From Cycas panzhihuaensis (Eukaryota > Cycadophyta), in assembly GCA_023213395.1 (NCBI GenBank), contig CM041465.1, forward strand, positions 121,713,741-121,777,740: a stretch of 64,000 bases of DNA, written 5' to 3'. Position numbers and translations under genes: made by a program. Within the stretch, counting starts at the first letter, position 1. Each line of letters opens with the position of its first letter. The notes beneath the pieces were generated by a model that saw only the letters and a list, made by a program, of their open reading frames with translations, did not search any database and was not told the DNA's origin. This document shows, in pieces, positions 33,801 to 44,330 of the stretch.

Positions 33801-34989
33801 AAAGAATTAGATCATTGTTACATTCCTAGAATAGCAAGGATAGACACCATAGTCTAGCACCCATCCACATCCGGGGAATATATGGTGAAGCAAGGATATT
33901 TATCTATCTATCAAGATAGGTGTGCCACTAAGAACACCCTCTTGGAAGGAGCGTGGAAGAAAGGATTGATTCCCATAGTGGCGGTTTTTTGGTGGTTGTG
34001 CTTGAGGAATAAAATCTTGACAATGGACAACCTGAGAAAAAAGGGCTTTGTGATGCCAAATAGGTGTGTGTTACACAAAGAGGAGGAGGAGTCGACAAAT
34101 CATATCATTCTTCACTGCTCCTTCACTAGAAAAGTTTGGAAGATCATATGGACCTAATTTGGGATGGAGTGGTTGACCCCTAGAACACTCAAAGATCAGG
34201 TCATGATGTGGAAGAGCCCTTTCAGAAGCAGGATTTTGGGTCATATTTGGCAAAGTTCCTTGCCAATGCTGATATGGAATATATGGAAGGAAATAAACAA
34301 AAAAATCTTTCAGGAGAAGGAGATGGACGAAGTTAGAATCCATGGGATTATTAGTGTTGCGATAGTGGAGTCAGTCAAGATTACAGAAGAGAAGCTCATC
34401 TCAGAGTCAAGAAGGAATTGTCATAGAAAATTGGGGGATAAGGAGGCCCAAAGTTACAATGGGAGTGAGGAGAAAATGCACCTGGTGCCCTCCCCTAGAT
34501 AACTGGGTAAAAATAAATTTTGATTGGGTTTCAAAAGGTAATCCGGTTGAGGTTGGTGGAGGTGGTATATCCAAAAACCCAAAAGGAGCAGTCCTATGGG
34601 CTTTTGCGAAGTACTACGGGCAACGAACTAATCATAGGACGCAATTAAAGGCTATGCAGAGGGCAGTAGAATTAGCCTCAGAGGGAGGGTATGATAAGGT
34701 GATCATTGAAGGAGACTCCTTAAATGTGATAAAGATGCTCAAAGGGGAGGCAGAAACTGATTGGACTGTTGCAACGATGATTAAGGATGCCCAAGAAGCA
34801 CTCAAGGGCAGAGTGGATTCTCAAATCTGGCACGCTTATAGAGAAGGGAATGGAGCAGTTGATAAGTTGGCCAATTAGGGGGTTGCTCAAAAGAGATGTA
34901 GGGCATGGAGAGAGGATTTCTCGAAAGAGATTTTGAGTCTGGTTAGGAAAGATATGGAAGACTCTCTCCATGTTGGAGATAACAGCTAG
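30812..34989 (+). pseudogene. LINE-F ORF2: endonuclease, reverse transcriptase, RNase H
   Basis: ATG 30812. The APE-like endonuclease shows SWNIRG, QETK, GDFNTT and SDHSPL (30815-31500). RT shows KRDKAPGLDGFP (32170), KIDLSKAYDRVSW (32533) and GLQQGDPLSPYLF (32707), with the catalytic box FVDD at about 32851. The zf-RVT motif CVLHKEEEESTNHIILHC is at about 34066. RNase H starts near 34500 with INFDWVSKGNP; the Glu expected after RTNHRT reads Gln (TQLKAM), while Asp in IIEGDS is kept. Frameshifts near 31350, 31980, 32230 and 34460 and several TAGs disable it. Confidence 0.9.
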
Positions 34990-35156
34990 CCACTGGGCTT
35001 GTTGTGGTAGGGTTGGGTTAGTCAGGGGATTGGAGGGTAGAGGATAGCTAGGCCATGGGTTTGTCATGGCAAACCTATTAGCCAAGAGGCAGCTTTGTAA
35101 TAGGTTTGGGGCCCTGTTAAAACCCTTTCATTATTTTACCATATTAAAAAAAAAAA

Positions 35157-35416
35157 AACATAGACTAATATATGAAATATATAGTCTATGGGGACTCTAA
35201 AAGAAGCTTGATGGTGCCTAAATATAAGATAGGCACAAGTTGACTAAGTGCCAAAAAATATGGTAGGCACCATACCCCAATAGGTACAAGATGACAACCC
35301 ACTTTGTCTTGATTCACCTCTTGTCCTTACCTCTCACAATAAATGTTGAGAGCTAGAATATTCCATGTGAGGGATATTCAACTAACATTAAATGAAAACA
35401 TACATTAATTCTAACA
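35157..35416 (-). repeat. Minus-strand LTR, right part (split by LINE-F)
   Basis: Begins with the right LINE target duplication (35157-35176) and ends AATTCTAACA at 35416. With 28695-28822 it gives an LTR of about 370 bp. Confidence 0.5.
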
Positions 35417-35641
35417 TTTCTCGTTTATAAATAGTGGTGATTGCATTATAAAAAAAAAACAGAGAATCCATGAATGGCAATTGATGATTGATACACAGAA
35501 CAAAGAATTGAACCAAAACTAGACTTCTCATTCCACATTAAAATCCTTGTATAGAAAGCAGATTTCTTGGTCAAGATAACCTTTTATCTTTTTTCCACAA
35601 ATTTGTAAATAAATTGTATAGTCTTCTGTGGTTCATTTGAC
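35417..35641 (+). other. AT-rich remainder of Copia-E leader
   Basis: About 225 bp between the minus-strand LTR and the gag ATG of Copia-E. It has an A-run at 35451-35460 and no coding signal. Confidence 0.4.
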
Positions 35642-36760
35642 ATGTCGAGTGTAAACATAGTTGGATATGTCTTGTCTGATTCTCACAAATTGAATGGGCA
35701 AAATTATGGAATGTGAAAATTCAAGATTTCAAATATATTGGCCCTAAATAAATTGTTGAAAATAGCTATTGGAGAGGAGAAGAAACCTTGTCTTAGCTTT
35801 GATGATGAGGAAAGTGATTAAGAAAAGGTGATGATGTTGGTGATAAAAAGAAACTGTCTAGAAAATCAAAGAAACCTTATATGTTTTTTGAACAAGTAGT
35901 TGATTGGGAATATCATGATTGAGAAGCTTTGGAAATCATTGGATTGTTTGTTGTTGATGATCTCATTGTTAATCTTAAAGGAAAGAAGTCTACATTTGAA
36001 GCATGGCAAATCCTGATGGACTTGTATGAAACAAAGAATGAGACTTGAGTTTTATACCTGAGAAATTTATTTTATTCTTGCAAAATGGTTATTGGCGATT
36101 CTATCACAATGCATTTTCAGTAACTAAAAGAGATCAAGGATCAATTGTTGGCCATTGATGAAGAGGCAAGTGATAAAGAATTGTTGGAATTACCTTAAAC
36201 AGTTTGCATGAAGGTTTTCACATATTTGTAACTAGTTTGTGCCTAACAAAGAGAATCAAGCCTCTCACTTTTGAAGGGCTAGCAATCCTCCTCTTACATG
36301 AAGAATAATGCATTGGTGGCTATGCCAATAGTAGCATGGAATTGACATCCAAATTCAAGAAAAAAGTGAATGTAAGTTATACTAAATGTAATGCTCAATT
36401 ATCTTCTCAAGTTTTGAGCTCAAGCTCAAAAAGGATTTTGTGTGCAGTTATTATAATAAGCAAGGTCATCTAGAAAAAATCTGTTGGAAAAAGAAGGTTG
36501 CCATCAAAAACCGATAAGACTACTGCTTTGTCTATTGGTAAGGGCAAAGCCTTTATGTTTGGTGTAGTATTTGAAAAAGAAGTCATCCGATATGTTGATT
36601 TTGATGCCTCTAACCACATTACTCACCATGAAGAGTGGTTCGGTGAACTTGAGAAAGGTATTTTTTTGGGTGATAAAAGTCAACATGTTGTTGTTGAGCA
36701 TGGTACTGTTGTCATTTGCCAATAAGATTCTATTTTTAAAATCACTAATGCGATTCATGT
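35642..36760 (+). pseudogene. Copia-E gag and protease remnant
   Basis: ATG 35642 (MSSVNIVGYVLSDS) leads to LNGQNYGM then a stop, the copia gag N-terminal pattern. Frames are broken through 36400. The knuckle near 36440 reads CSYYNKQGHLEKIC, with the second Cys changed to Tyr. The protease site near 36596 reads VDFDASNHIT instead of VDSGASNHMT, so the catalytic triplet is destroyed. The piece 36498-36725 is the protease and its downstream strand. Confidence 0.8.
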
Positions 36761-36876
36761 ACCTTCTATAAAATTCAACTTGCTTTCTATAGGTTGTGTC
36801 ATATCAAATGACATGAAGGTTGTGTTTGACAAAACCAAATTTGTCATTGAAAAAGATGTTGATGTAATTACTCAAG

Positions 36877-37800
36877 GTGTCCAAAAGAATGGAATATATA
36901 AATTCTCTGAAACGTGTGAGCTTGGACTTTGTAGCTAGAAATTCTTCTGATGATTTATGGCATGACTATTTCAGCCTTTTAAATCATTACACTCTCCAGT
37001 TGCTAAGCAAGTTAAATATGGTACTTGATTTACCTTTTGTTAAAAAATGTGAAAAGACTTCTGAGATTTGTGCACTAGGAAAACAACATAGAGAAAAATT
37101 TGTCAAAGTGCACCTAGTGGGAAAGTGGAAAATTAGAATTGGTTCATTCAGATTTATGTGGACTACCCATGCCAGCTTCATTTGGAGGAGCAAAGTTTTT
37201 TATGACTTTTATTGACGATTTCTCAAGAAAGCCTTGGGTCTATTTGTTGAAATCCAAGTCAGAAGTGTTTTCTAGGTTCAAAGAATTTAAAGTTGAAACA
37301 AAGAACTTCTCAGGTATGAAGCTCAAAATTCTAAGAAGTGATAGTGGAAACGAATATTTGTCGAATGATTTCATCAGTTTTTGCAAGATCCATGGCATTC
37401 AACGATAATTTTTAGCACCTTATACTCCACAATAAATGGAGTTTCTTAAAGGAAGAATCGCATGATTATAGAAATGGCTCAATGCATACTTAAGGGCAAA
37501 GCTATCACAAATGGTTTTTGAGTCAAAGTTGTAAAAATAGTTATATATTTGTTGAGGCAACTCTAAACAAAACTCTTGAAGAAGCCTGGACTAGTAAGAA
37601 GCCCTCAGTTTCCAATCATCAAGTATTTGGATGAATGACTTATGTTCATATACCTAATCTCAAAAGACATAAGTTATATGATAATGTTTGTTGGATATTA
37701 TGAAACATACAAAGCATATAGGCTATGGAGTTTTGTAGAAAAGGGGATTGTGATTGGTAGAGATGTTTTGTTTGATGAATTTGTTGAACCTAGCATAGCT
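36877..37800 (+). pseudogene. Copia-E integrase remnant
   Basis: The zinc region is weak (LWHDYFSLLNHYTL near 36956, where His is partly lost). The core is clear: MVHSDLCGLPMPASFGG from 37139, TFIDDFSRKPWVYLLKSKSE, and RSDSGNEYLS near 37337. It ends at HGIQR followed by TAA. The block with catalytic Glu (about 37430) is disrupted by another stop in TPQ*ME. Confidence 0.8.
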
Positions 37801-37899
37801 TCTAAAGGAAAAAAATAAAGCTACAAAGGACATTTGTACTTCTAAAATAATATCGAAGGAATCTCAAACTTTCTCTTTTGTTCATTCTTTTGAAAGGAA

Positions 37900-39515
37900 G
37901 TTACCAAAGTGATATTTTCAAACCATAAAGGACTCTCATGTTGAAGGCATCAATATTGACGAAGGTATTAAGACACGAAGTAAAATAAATTTTGCCTTAA
38001 TGTCTAATATCTTAAGCACTGATGAGCCTCAGTCATACAGTGAAGCCAAGGATTCCATTCATCAACAAAATGCTATAAAGGACAACTATAACTCTCTCCT
38101 TAAAAATGAGACTTGGGATCTAGTTGATCTTCCTCAAAACAAAAAAATTGTTAGTTGCAAATGGGTATACAAAGTAAAGTATCGATCTAATAGTGAAATT
38201 GACAAGTATAAAACTCGACTTGTAGCCAAAGGGTATACACAAACTGCAGGCATGGATTTTGAAGAAACCTTTTCCCTATAGCAAAGATGATGACCATTTG
38301 AATATCCATTTGTCTTGCATCTTGCTTAGGTTGGGAACTGTGCCAGATGGATGTAAATGCCGAATGACATTTTTGATAAAGAGGTGTTTATGGATCAATC
38401 TGAAGGTTTTACACAACTTGGAAAAGAGCATCTTGTCTACAAACTAAAGAAATCTCTTTATGGGCTTAAATAGGCACCAAGAGTGTGGTATTCACGCATT
38501 GATGATTGCTTATTTTCACTTGGGTTCATTAGACGTGAATGTGATCACAAGTTGTATGTGAAGAATGAGAATGATGAAATACTCATAGATCTTCTCTATG
38601 TTGATGATCTTATCATCATAGGAAGTGAAGCTCTGAAGGAGCAACTTAGCAAAGTGTTTGACATGACAAATCTTGGACTTCTGCATTATTACCTTAGTTT
38701 GGAGGTTTAGTAGAAGAATAATGGCTTCTTTGTATCACGGTCAAAATATGCTTATAATTTATTGAGACATTTTCATTTGGAGGATTCTAAACCAATGGCA
38801 ACTCCTATTGAAGTTGGTCTCAAACTAACCAAAGAAGATGATGGCAAGGCTATTTATGCAACATTGTATAGGCAATTGGTAGGTAATCTTGTCTACCTAA
38901 CTACCGCAAGGCCTAATATTTGCTATGTTGTTGACGTTGTATCTCGTTTTATAAGATCTCTATCTAGTTTTCATTGGAAATCAATGAAGCGTATACTGAG
39001 GTATATCAGAGGCAGTATTAGATTTGGACTCATGTTTTCAAAATTTAATGAGTTCAAACTATGAGATTTCATTGACTTTGATCGGTCTAGAGATGTAGAT
39101 GACAGGAAGTCTACATTAGGTTCTGTGTTCACTCTTAGTTCTAGTGTAGTTTCTTTGTGCACTAAGAAACAAGCCATAGTTTCCCTATCATCAACTGGAG
39201 TTGAACACGAAGCAATAGTCACAACTACCTTTGAAGCAGTTTGGCTTAGAAAACTTCTTAGCCATTTTGAACTTGAACAAATTGATCCTACACCATTGTT
39301 CTATGACAATCAAAGCACAATTCAATTGTCAAAGAATCTTGTCTTCATATCGAAACTCATCACCACTTTATTCAAAAGTAGATGCAATGTAGAACAATTG
39401 AGTTGATCTATTATCCAACTGAAGATCAAATTGTTAATATTCTCACTAAGGCATTAAGCTACGAGAAATTTGAAAAGTTCAGGAAGCTTCTTTTTTTACA
39501 AGAAACAATGAATTA
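37900..39515 (+). pseudogene. Copia-E reverse transcriptase and RNase H
   Basis: RT runs in 38000-38281 (NETWDLVDLPQNKK, YKTRLVAKGYTQTAG), breaks at 38280-38480, and continues in 38483-38710 with the intact box YVDDLIIIGSE. RNase H follows in 38762-39064 and 39125-39406 (VYLTTARPNICYVVDVVSRF, then AIVSLSSTG). GDFG-type Asp residues near 39060-39080 are partly lost at a TGA. The tail reaches the purine tract GAGGGGG (39517-39523). Confidence 0.8.
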
Positions 39516-39523
39516 TGAGGGGG

Positions 39524-39748
39524 TGTTAAAATAGTGGATTAACTATTATTTAATTCCTAGTCTCTTTAAGTCCTTGTAACTTACATTCTCTTCTTGATTC
39601 TTTGCACACCCTCATTAAATCAATTGAATGGTGGTCTCATCAATAATAAGTGTGTGTATGAGATGTTTACAAACTAAAAATCAACACAAGATCTATTTTT
39701 GTGTCTAGTTCTTTGTGTGGTTCAATGTTGTCTCTGCATACACTAACA
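39524..39748 (+). repeat. Copia-E 3' LTR
   Basis: 225 bp, TGTTAAAATAG to CACTAACA, preceded by the polypurine tract. It contains about 13 extra bases relative to the 5' copy, around AAATCAATTGAAT. Confidence 0.85.
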
Positions 39749-40396
39749 ATTTCTATTAAAAATTTGATTTTCAAATAATATAAGGAAATACACTTGTGCA
39801 CAAAAAAATAAATAATAACAAGTACTAAATTACAAATAAGTGGTGAATTACTGAATGTATGACTTGAAGAGATCCAATGAGTCTTATAGATCTACATAGC
39901 CTAGCAAAAGAGTCCCAACAATAACTACAAATAACCATTGTCCTCTATTACCTTGTTCAAGGAAGGGTTCCTCTAGAACCTTGTCTTCAACCAAAAGAGA
40001 GCAAAAGAGAATTATGAATTGATGATCCTCCCAATGAGACCCCATCCCTTTCTATATGTAAACTTGAGTGAAGGTTAGCCTCAATCTAATTAATAAATGA
40101 ACTAAATAGAGGTTGGCCTTAATATAGACAATTAATAGCTCAAATAGAAGGCAACCACATACAGGTAGATTGGCAAGAAGTCAACCTTAAGGAAATGAGT
40201 TAGCTCATAAATGGAATGTTGTGCTACTTGTAAAATGCTTTGCCCTCAAAGCATTGGAACTAGCGGGTATTGTTGTTTAATTTGTTCTCCTTTCCAAGTA
40301 GCATACTCTTTAGGCAAGTTCCTCCATTTAACCAAGTACTCATGGATCTATATATTCTAAAGATTTTCTATGCATCAACCTAGGATAATTTGTGGC
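39749..40396 (-). mobile_element. Gypsy-H, left part: 3' LTR region and chromodomain
   Basis: On the minus strand 40350-40240 reads EYLVKWRNLPKEYATWKGEQ, a gypsy chromodomain, followed by LRAKHFTS, the same relative position as in Gypsy-D. The DNA CTTTGCCCTCAAAGCA is shared with Gypsy-D. The stretch 39749-40230 would be the 3' LTR; its outer end is unclear next to Copia-E. The element is cut at 40396 by Gypsy-I and resumes at 49629. Confidence 0.7.
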
Positions 40397-41232
40397 TGTT
40401 GACTTTGGTTTCCCACTGCACTTATGGGAAGGGTACACTTGTCAAGGTAACACAGGTAGTCTAGTCTAGGATACAGTCAACATATTCATCCACATAGATC
40501 ACACAGATTTATTAACAATTCCACATAATCATATCACAGTTTACACATAGCAATACAGTAATCAACACATATCCAGCATCCAATCTTCATAAAACACAGA
40601 GAATCAACAATTTCCATGTAACTCTTCTTTTATTAAGCAATAAGTCTTTGTACACATGGTGCTGGAATGTATTCCCTGTGCATTCCAGCCATACACACTG
40701 TTACTATCACATGCGTACCCAGACATTACACAACATCATACACTGCTTAGGCTGTTGTCATATGTACTGGCTTCCGTACCATTGAGTGTCTCAATACTTG
40801 GCTCTCACCCTAGCCGAATGATCCTTGTAAAGTCTCTTAAATATGCCTCCTTGGTGTCTTTTGGTTGAAGGGTTATGACTCCCTGTCATAACCGTACCTT
40901 TTCAGTCATAAGCGTACCCTTTTGTTAACCATTAGTTAACCTTCTTAATTGTTGTTTCTAACCATCCGTACGTACGTCTGACGTCATCTCAGGTATCCAT
41001 CTGTCAAGTCCTGCCATGCGTATCTTCTTTGTTTGCTTGCGTGCTGCCAGAGGTACGTATACTGTGTTGCGTACCTTTTCAGGTACGCACCTGTCATACA
41101 TACCCAGAATGTTGTTCTTTCCACTTTTTTGCCTCATTTGTACCTTCGTACGGTCCATACCTACACATCCAAGGTTACATAGCCTATTTCTGGTCTTCCT
41201 CATAGCCCAATGTGTCAAATTATGTCCCAACA
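40397..41232 (-). repeat. Gypsy-I 3' LTR
   Basis: 836 bp on the plus strand, TGTTGACTTTGG to TCCCAACA. It contains the hairpin GCGTACCTTTTCAGGTACGC at 41069-41088 and an inverted repeat GCTGGAATG/CATTCCAGC near 40661-40690, whose left arm is absent from the other LTR. Confidence 0.93.
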
Positions 41233-41372
41233 TCTATCCTGAGTCAACATGATGGGTTTGAGCATCCTTGTTCAACAAAAGAAATCCAAATTTTGGGGTA
41301 TTCCTCCCCCTCTCTTTCTCAAGGATGTTCCCGTTGCCTCTGTTTTGCCGACAAGTCTTTTGTGGCCAAAAT

Positions 41373-42761
41373 TTATTCATTTATTTGGGTAAGTGTGGCG
41401 ATTATCGCATCCTTTTCTTTGATTTTTTCTTGAAGGGCAGCTATCTCTGCTTTGTACCCTTCTTCCATTTCTTTAATCAACTGGATAATCTGGCATGATT
41501 TATTATCTAATGGAGGTGGCGCTGATGTTTCTCCCGTCTCCATTACGAGTGGAAATTCTGTCCATTCTTCCAATGAAGGCTCCACTTCTTCCTCCTCTTC
41601 AGGTTCTTCTTCATCTTTCTTCCTTTTGCTGCTTTTTCGAATTGTTTGTTTGGCCCGATGAGGAATGGGTGTCCCAGGGGTTTGCTGTAACCATTTGAGA
41701 ATTTTGGTCATTTGCTTTTGAATCCTTTTTCTCAATTCTTGATCTTGAGTAATGTCTGGAAACTCAGACACCCGTGGTTTTGTAAGTGGCTCTATTGGAG
41801 AAATAGTTGTTTTTGTTAGTTGCACACTTGGACATTGATAAAATAAGACGGCTAACAATAAGGAAGGGTGACGAAAAGGGTGTGTCATTATTTCCTAGAT
41901 TTGCTGTCTCATGTTAACTGTTAAAAACTCCAATCAATCTAGCTTTTCTCCATCTCGGATCCTTGGTAATATTGGCATCATTTCTCCTGGAATGTATGTG
42001 TACTTCCTTTTTGATAAAAACCTCGAATTGATGACTTTGGCTACCCATTGCAACCTGGCATCCTTTATATCCACCACCTGAATTCCTCCTGAACTAAGTT
42101 GAGTGTTTTCTTGGCAGAATTCCCTTAGCCAAATCTCACGGTCCACTTCTGACCTTTTAGTGGCCGTGGGAACTTCTCCTTCATTTGGAAGTCATGTTAT
42201 CAGATGAATTATTTTTGCATCTAGTTTGATTTTCTTTATGTCCTTTTCGCCCAAAGAAGATGTTCTCCATAATTTCTTGGTCACAATAAATGGGGTTACA
42301 GTATATATACTCTCCCCAACCAGCCTGCTTGACTTTAGCCTAAAATTGGGAAGGTAATGCCTCCAGATCTTTCCTCAACTTGCGCAGGAAGGTCTCTTGG
42401 CAACCTGCTATTCTCATTGCGACAAGCTATGGAATTCCAGAAATAGAGCTAAAAATAACCAAGGAGTACTAATACGAACCTGCGTACGTACCTTTTTTGG
42501 AATGGTCACTGTTTTCTTGAAGCATTCATACAAACTTGTGCTGAATTTTATCCTTTTCTGCCTCCCTGGCTCACAAGGCTTCTTCTTGGTTGTTTGCTGC
42601 TGAGAATTCAAGCCAAATCGTCCTCCGTTCCGTTGCGTACCGTGCGGGAATGCTTGCAGGTACGTATTATATATGTTTGTCTTATTCAACCCTTTTGTTC
42701 TATGCGTACTCGACTGCATACTTTTTAGGTATGTATAGTGTAATTTGGTTAACTTATTCAC
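41373..42761 (-). pseudogene. Gypsy-I extra frame downstream of integrase, unknown function
   Basis: Three open segments (42761-42414, 42146-41934, 41888-41373) lie in one frame, 463 codons from the ATG at 42761, interrupted by about five stops and by no frameshift I can see. The middle segment reads REIWLREFCQENTQ and LQWVAKVINSRF. The last has an acidic run (about 41620-41570, EEEPEEEEEVEPSLEEW) and a C-terminal predicted coiled coil (IKEMEEGYKAEIAALQEKIK). There is no clear signal peptide or transmembrane segment. Its place matches the env-like or accessory ORFs of some Tat/Athila elements. The family is not recognised. Confidence 0.6.
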
Positions 42762-42880
42762 TTTTTTAACTGTGCGTAACCCATAGCGTACTTTTCTGGT
42801 ACGTATAGTATATTTTTGACTTGCTTTACACAGTATGTACCTGGTAACGTACTTTTTTGGTACGTATAGTGTATTTTATA
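42705..42880 (-). repeat. Tandem GTAC-centred hairpin repeats
   Basis: About three diverged units of 60-70 bp, each with a near-palindrome such as GCGTACTTTTCTGGTACGTA (42786-42805) and ACGTACTTTTTTGGTACGT (42847-42865); a weaker one is at 42715-42735. They lie between integrase and the extra frame, around its start. The same hairpin appears in both LTRs. Confidence 0.7.
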
Positions 42881-43129
42881 AGAAGAAACTGATTTTTTAG
42901 TAGGATTCTTCAGTCTTGGCTTTTCTTGTCGCGGTATATATCCTTCTTTCCTTATTGCTTATACATATGATATGAGTTACGGTTGTTTTTTCTGTTTTTT
43001 AATTTTTTTGTATTTTATGTTACATACCGAACTGAATCATGTTCCGGTATCAAGGCAATTCGATTTGCCTCAACTTCATGCAACACGCTATGATACAACC
43101 AACTGATTCGGCTGGTACTTCACTCTATT

Positions 43130-44330
43130 CAATGTAGAGTTTTAATCGGCTACCATTTACTCGAGTTGGTAGCAATGGTCCATCAATTTCCCGTAATTGT
43201 ACGGACCCATTTTCAAAAATTTGTTCAGCAATATAAGGTCCTAACCATCTCATCTTGAGCTTCCCTGGGTGCATCCTGAACTTGTTGTCGTAGAGCAGAA
43301 CTTGATCACCTTCTTTGAATTGAAGCTTGTGTAGATGTCGGTCGTGCCATGACTTCTATCATCTTTTCTCAATGTTTTGCAGCCATTTTGCCATATACCT
43401 CTTTTCTTCTAATCGCACCAATTCTTCCAATCTTCGTCGTAAGGATTGGAAGTCGTCCAATCGGCATTGCATAGCAGTTCTCAGGCTCAGTATCTCGAAT
43501 TCGATAGGAAGGATGGCTTCTATTCCGTAAATCAGCTAAAATGGTGTTTGTCCGGTTGATCTCTTATACGTTGTTCTAAAAGCCCATAACATTGATGGAA
43601 GTTTCTCAGCCCAATCGGATCTTCCCACGTTGTAGATCTTCCTTAAACAATTCTCGATAATTTTATTTGAGCTTTGTGCCTGCCCATTTGCCCTTGGGTA
43701 GCATGGTGTGGACTTCCTATGGCTTATCATGAAGGTTGATGTTAACACTTCTATGGTTTGGTTGAGAAAATGGGCCCCTTGATCAGTTACAATCTCTAGA
43801 GGGCATCCAAATCGTGTAATAATCACTTCATAAAGGAATCGGGCCATACTTTTCGAATCCGCTTTCCTTAAGGCTTTTGCTTCCACCCACTTGGTCATGT
43901 AATCGGTCGCTACTAGGATATATCGGGCTTGGGATCGCCAAGCAATTGGTTTGATTGGCCCGACGAAATCGAGCCCCCATTTCTCGAACGGTGTCAGAGG
44001 TAAAATTGGGTGAAGGGGTTGGAAATCCTATCGATTAGGTTTCCCAATTCTTTGACAGTAGTTGCATGCTTGGATCCATTTTCGTACGTCCTCGAACATC
44101 GATGGCCACCAGAATCCTGACATCAGAATCTTCCTCCATGTTGCTAACTTCCCCATGTGTCCACCTGCTATACCTTCGTGTGCCTGGGCCATAATTTGGT
44201 TGACCTCATATGGCCTAATGCACCGCTGTAACACCTCATCTGGTCCTAATTTGTATAACTCCCCTTTTATCAGTTGGTATGGCTCTGCTTTTCTAACAAA
44301 ATTCTGTCGTTCCGTGCAGTCCAATTCTGG
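43130..44330 (-). pseudogene. Gypsy-I integrase
   Basis: The zinc region is in 44588-44028 with HEGIAGGHMGKLATW and ACNYCQRIGK. The core is in 43898-43536: TDQGAHFLN keeps the second Asp, but the Glu block reads NGQAQSSNKII where NGQAE is expected, so Glu has become Gln. The C-terminus after a stop contains RWLGPYIAEQIF and RVNGSRLKLYIE near 43250-43140, typical of Tat/Athila integrases. No chromodomain follows. Confidence 0.85.

Larger units (their letters stand above)
28823..35156 (+). mobile_element. LINE-F: full-length L1-type LINE with RNase H
   Basis: About 6.3 kb with a 5' untranslated region, ORF1 (DUF4283 plus CCHC), ORF2 (endonuclease, RT, zf-RVT, RNase H) and a poly(A) tail (35146-35156). 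The target duplication AACATAGACTAATACATGAG (28803-28822) recurs at 35157-35176 with 18/20 identity. This arrangement is typical of plant L1-clade elements that carry a C-terminal RNase H. The reading frames are nearly collinear but contain scattered stop codons, many explained by C-to-T change. Confidence 0.93.
25842..39748 (+). mobile_element. Copia-E: old copia element expanded by nested insertions
   Basis: LTR copies at 25842-26053 and 39524-39748 share most of their sequence but differ by about 10%, including a small indel. The flanks GCTTC and ATTTC agree at three of five bases, as expected for a decayed target duplication. Gag, protease, integrase, RT and RNase H lie at 35642-39515, while the leader between primer site and gag is about 9.5 kb because LINE-F and other repeats sit in it. 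The stop codons and lost motifs show it is inactive. Confidence 0.85.

Noticed and set aside
40240-40350. Chromodomain as a possible host chromatin gene
   Set aside because: It sits at the end of a gypsy integrase, shares flanking DNA with Gypsy-D and is split by an insertion, so it belongs to Gypsy-H.
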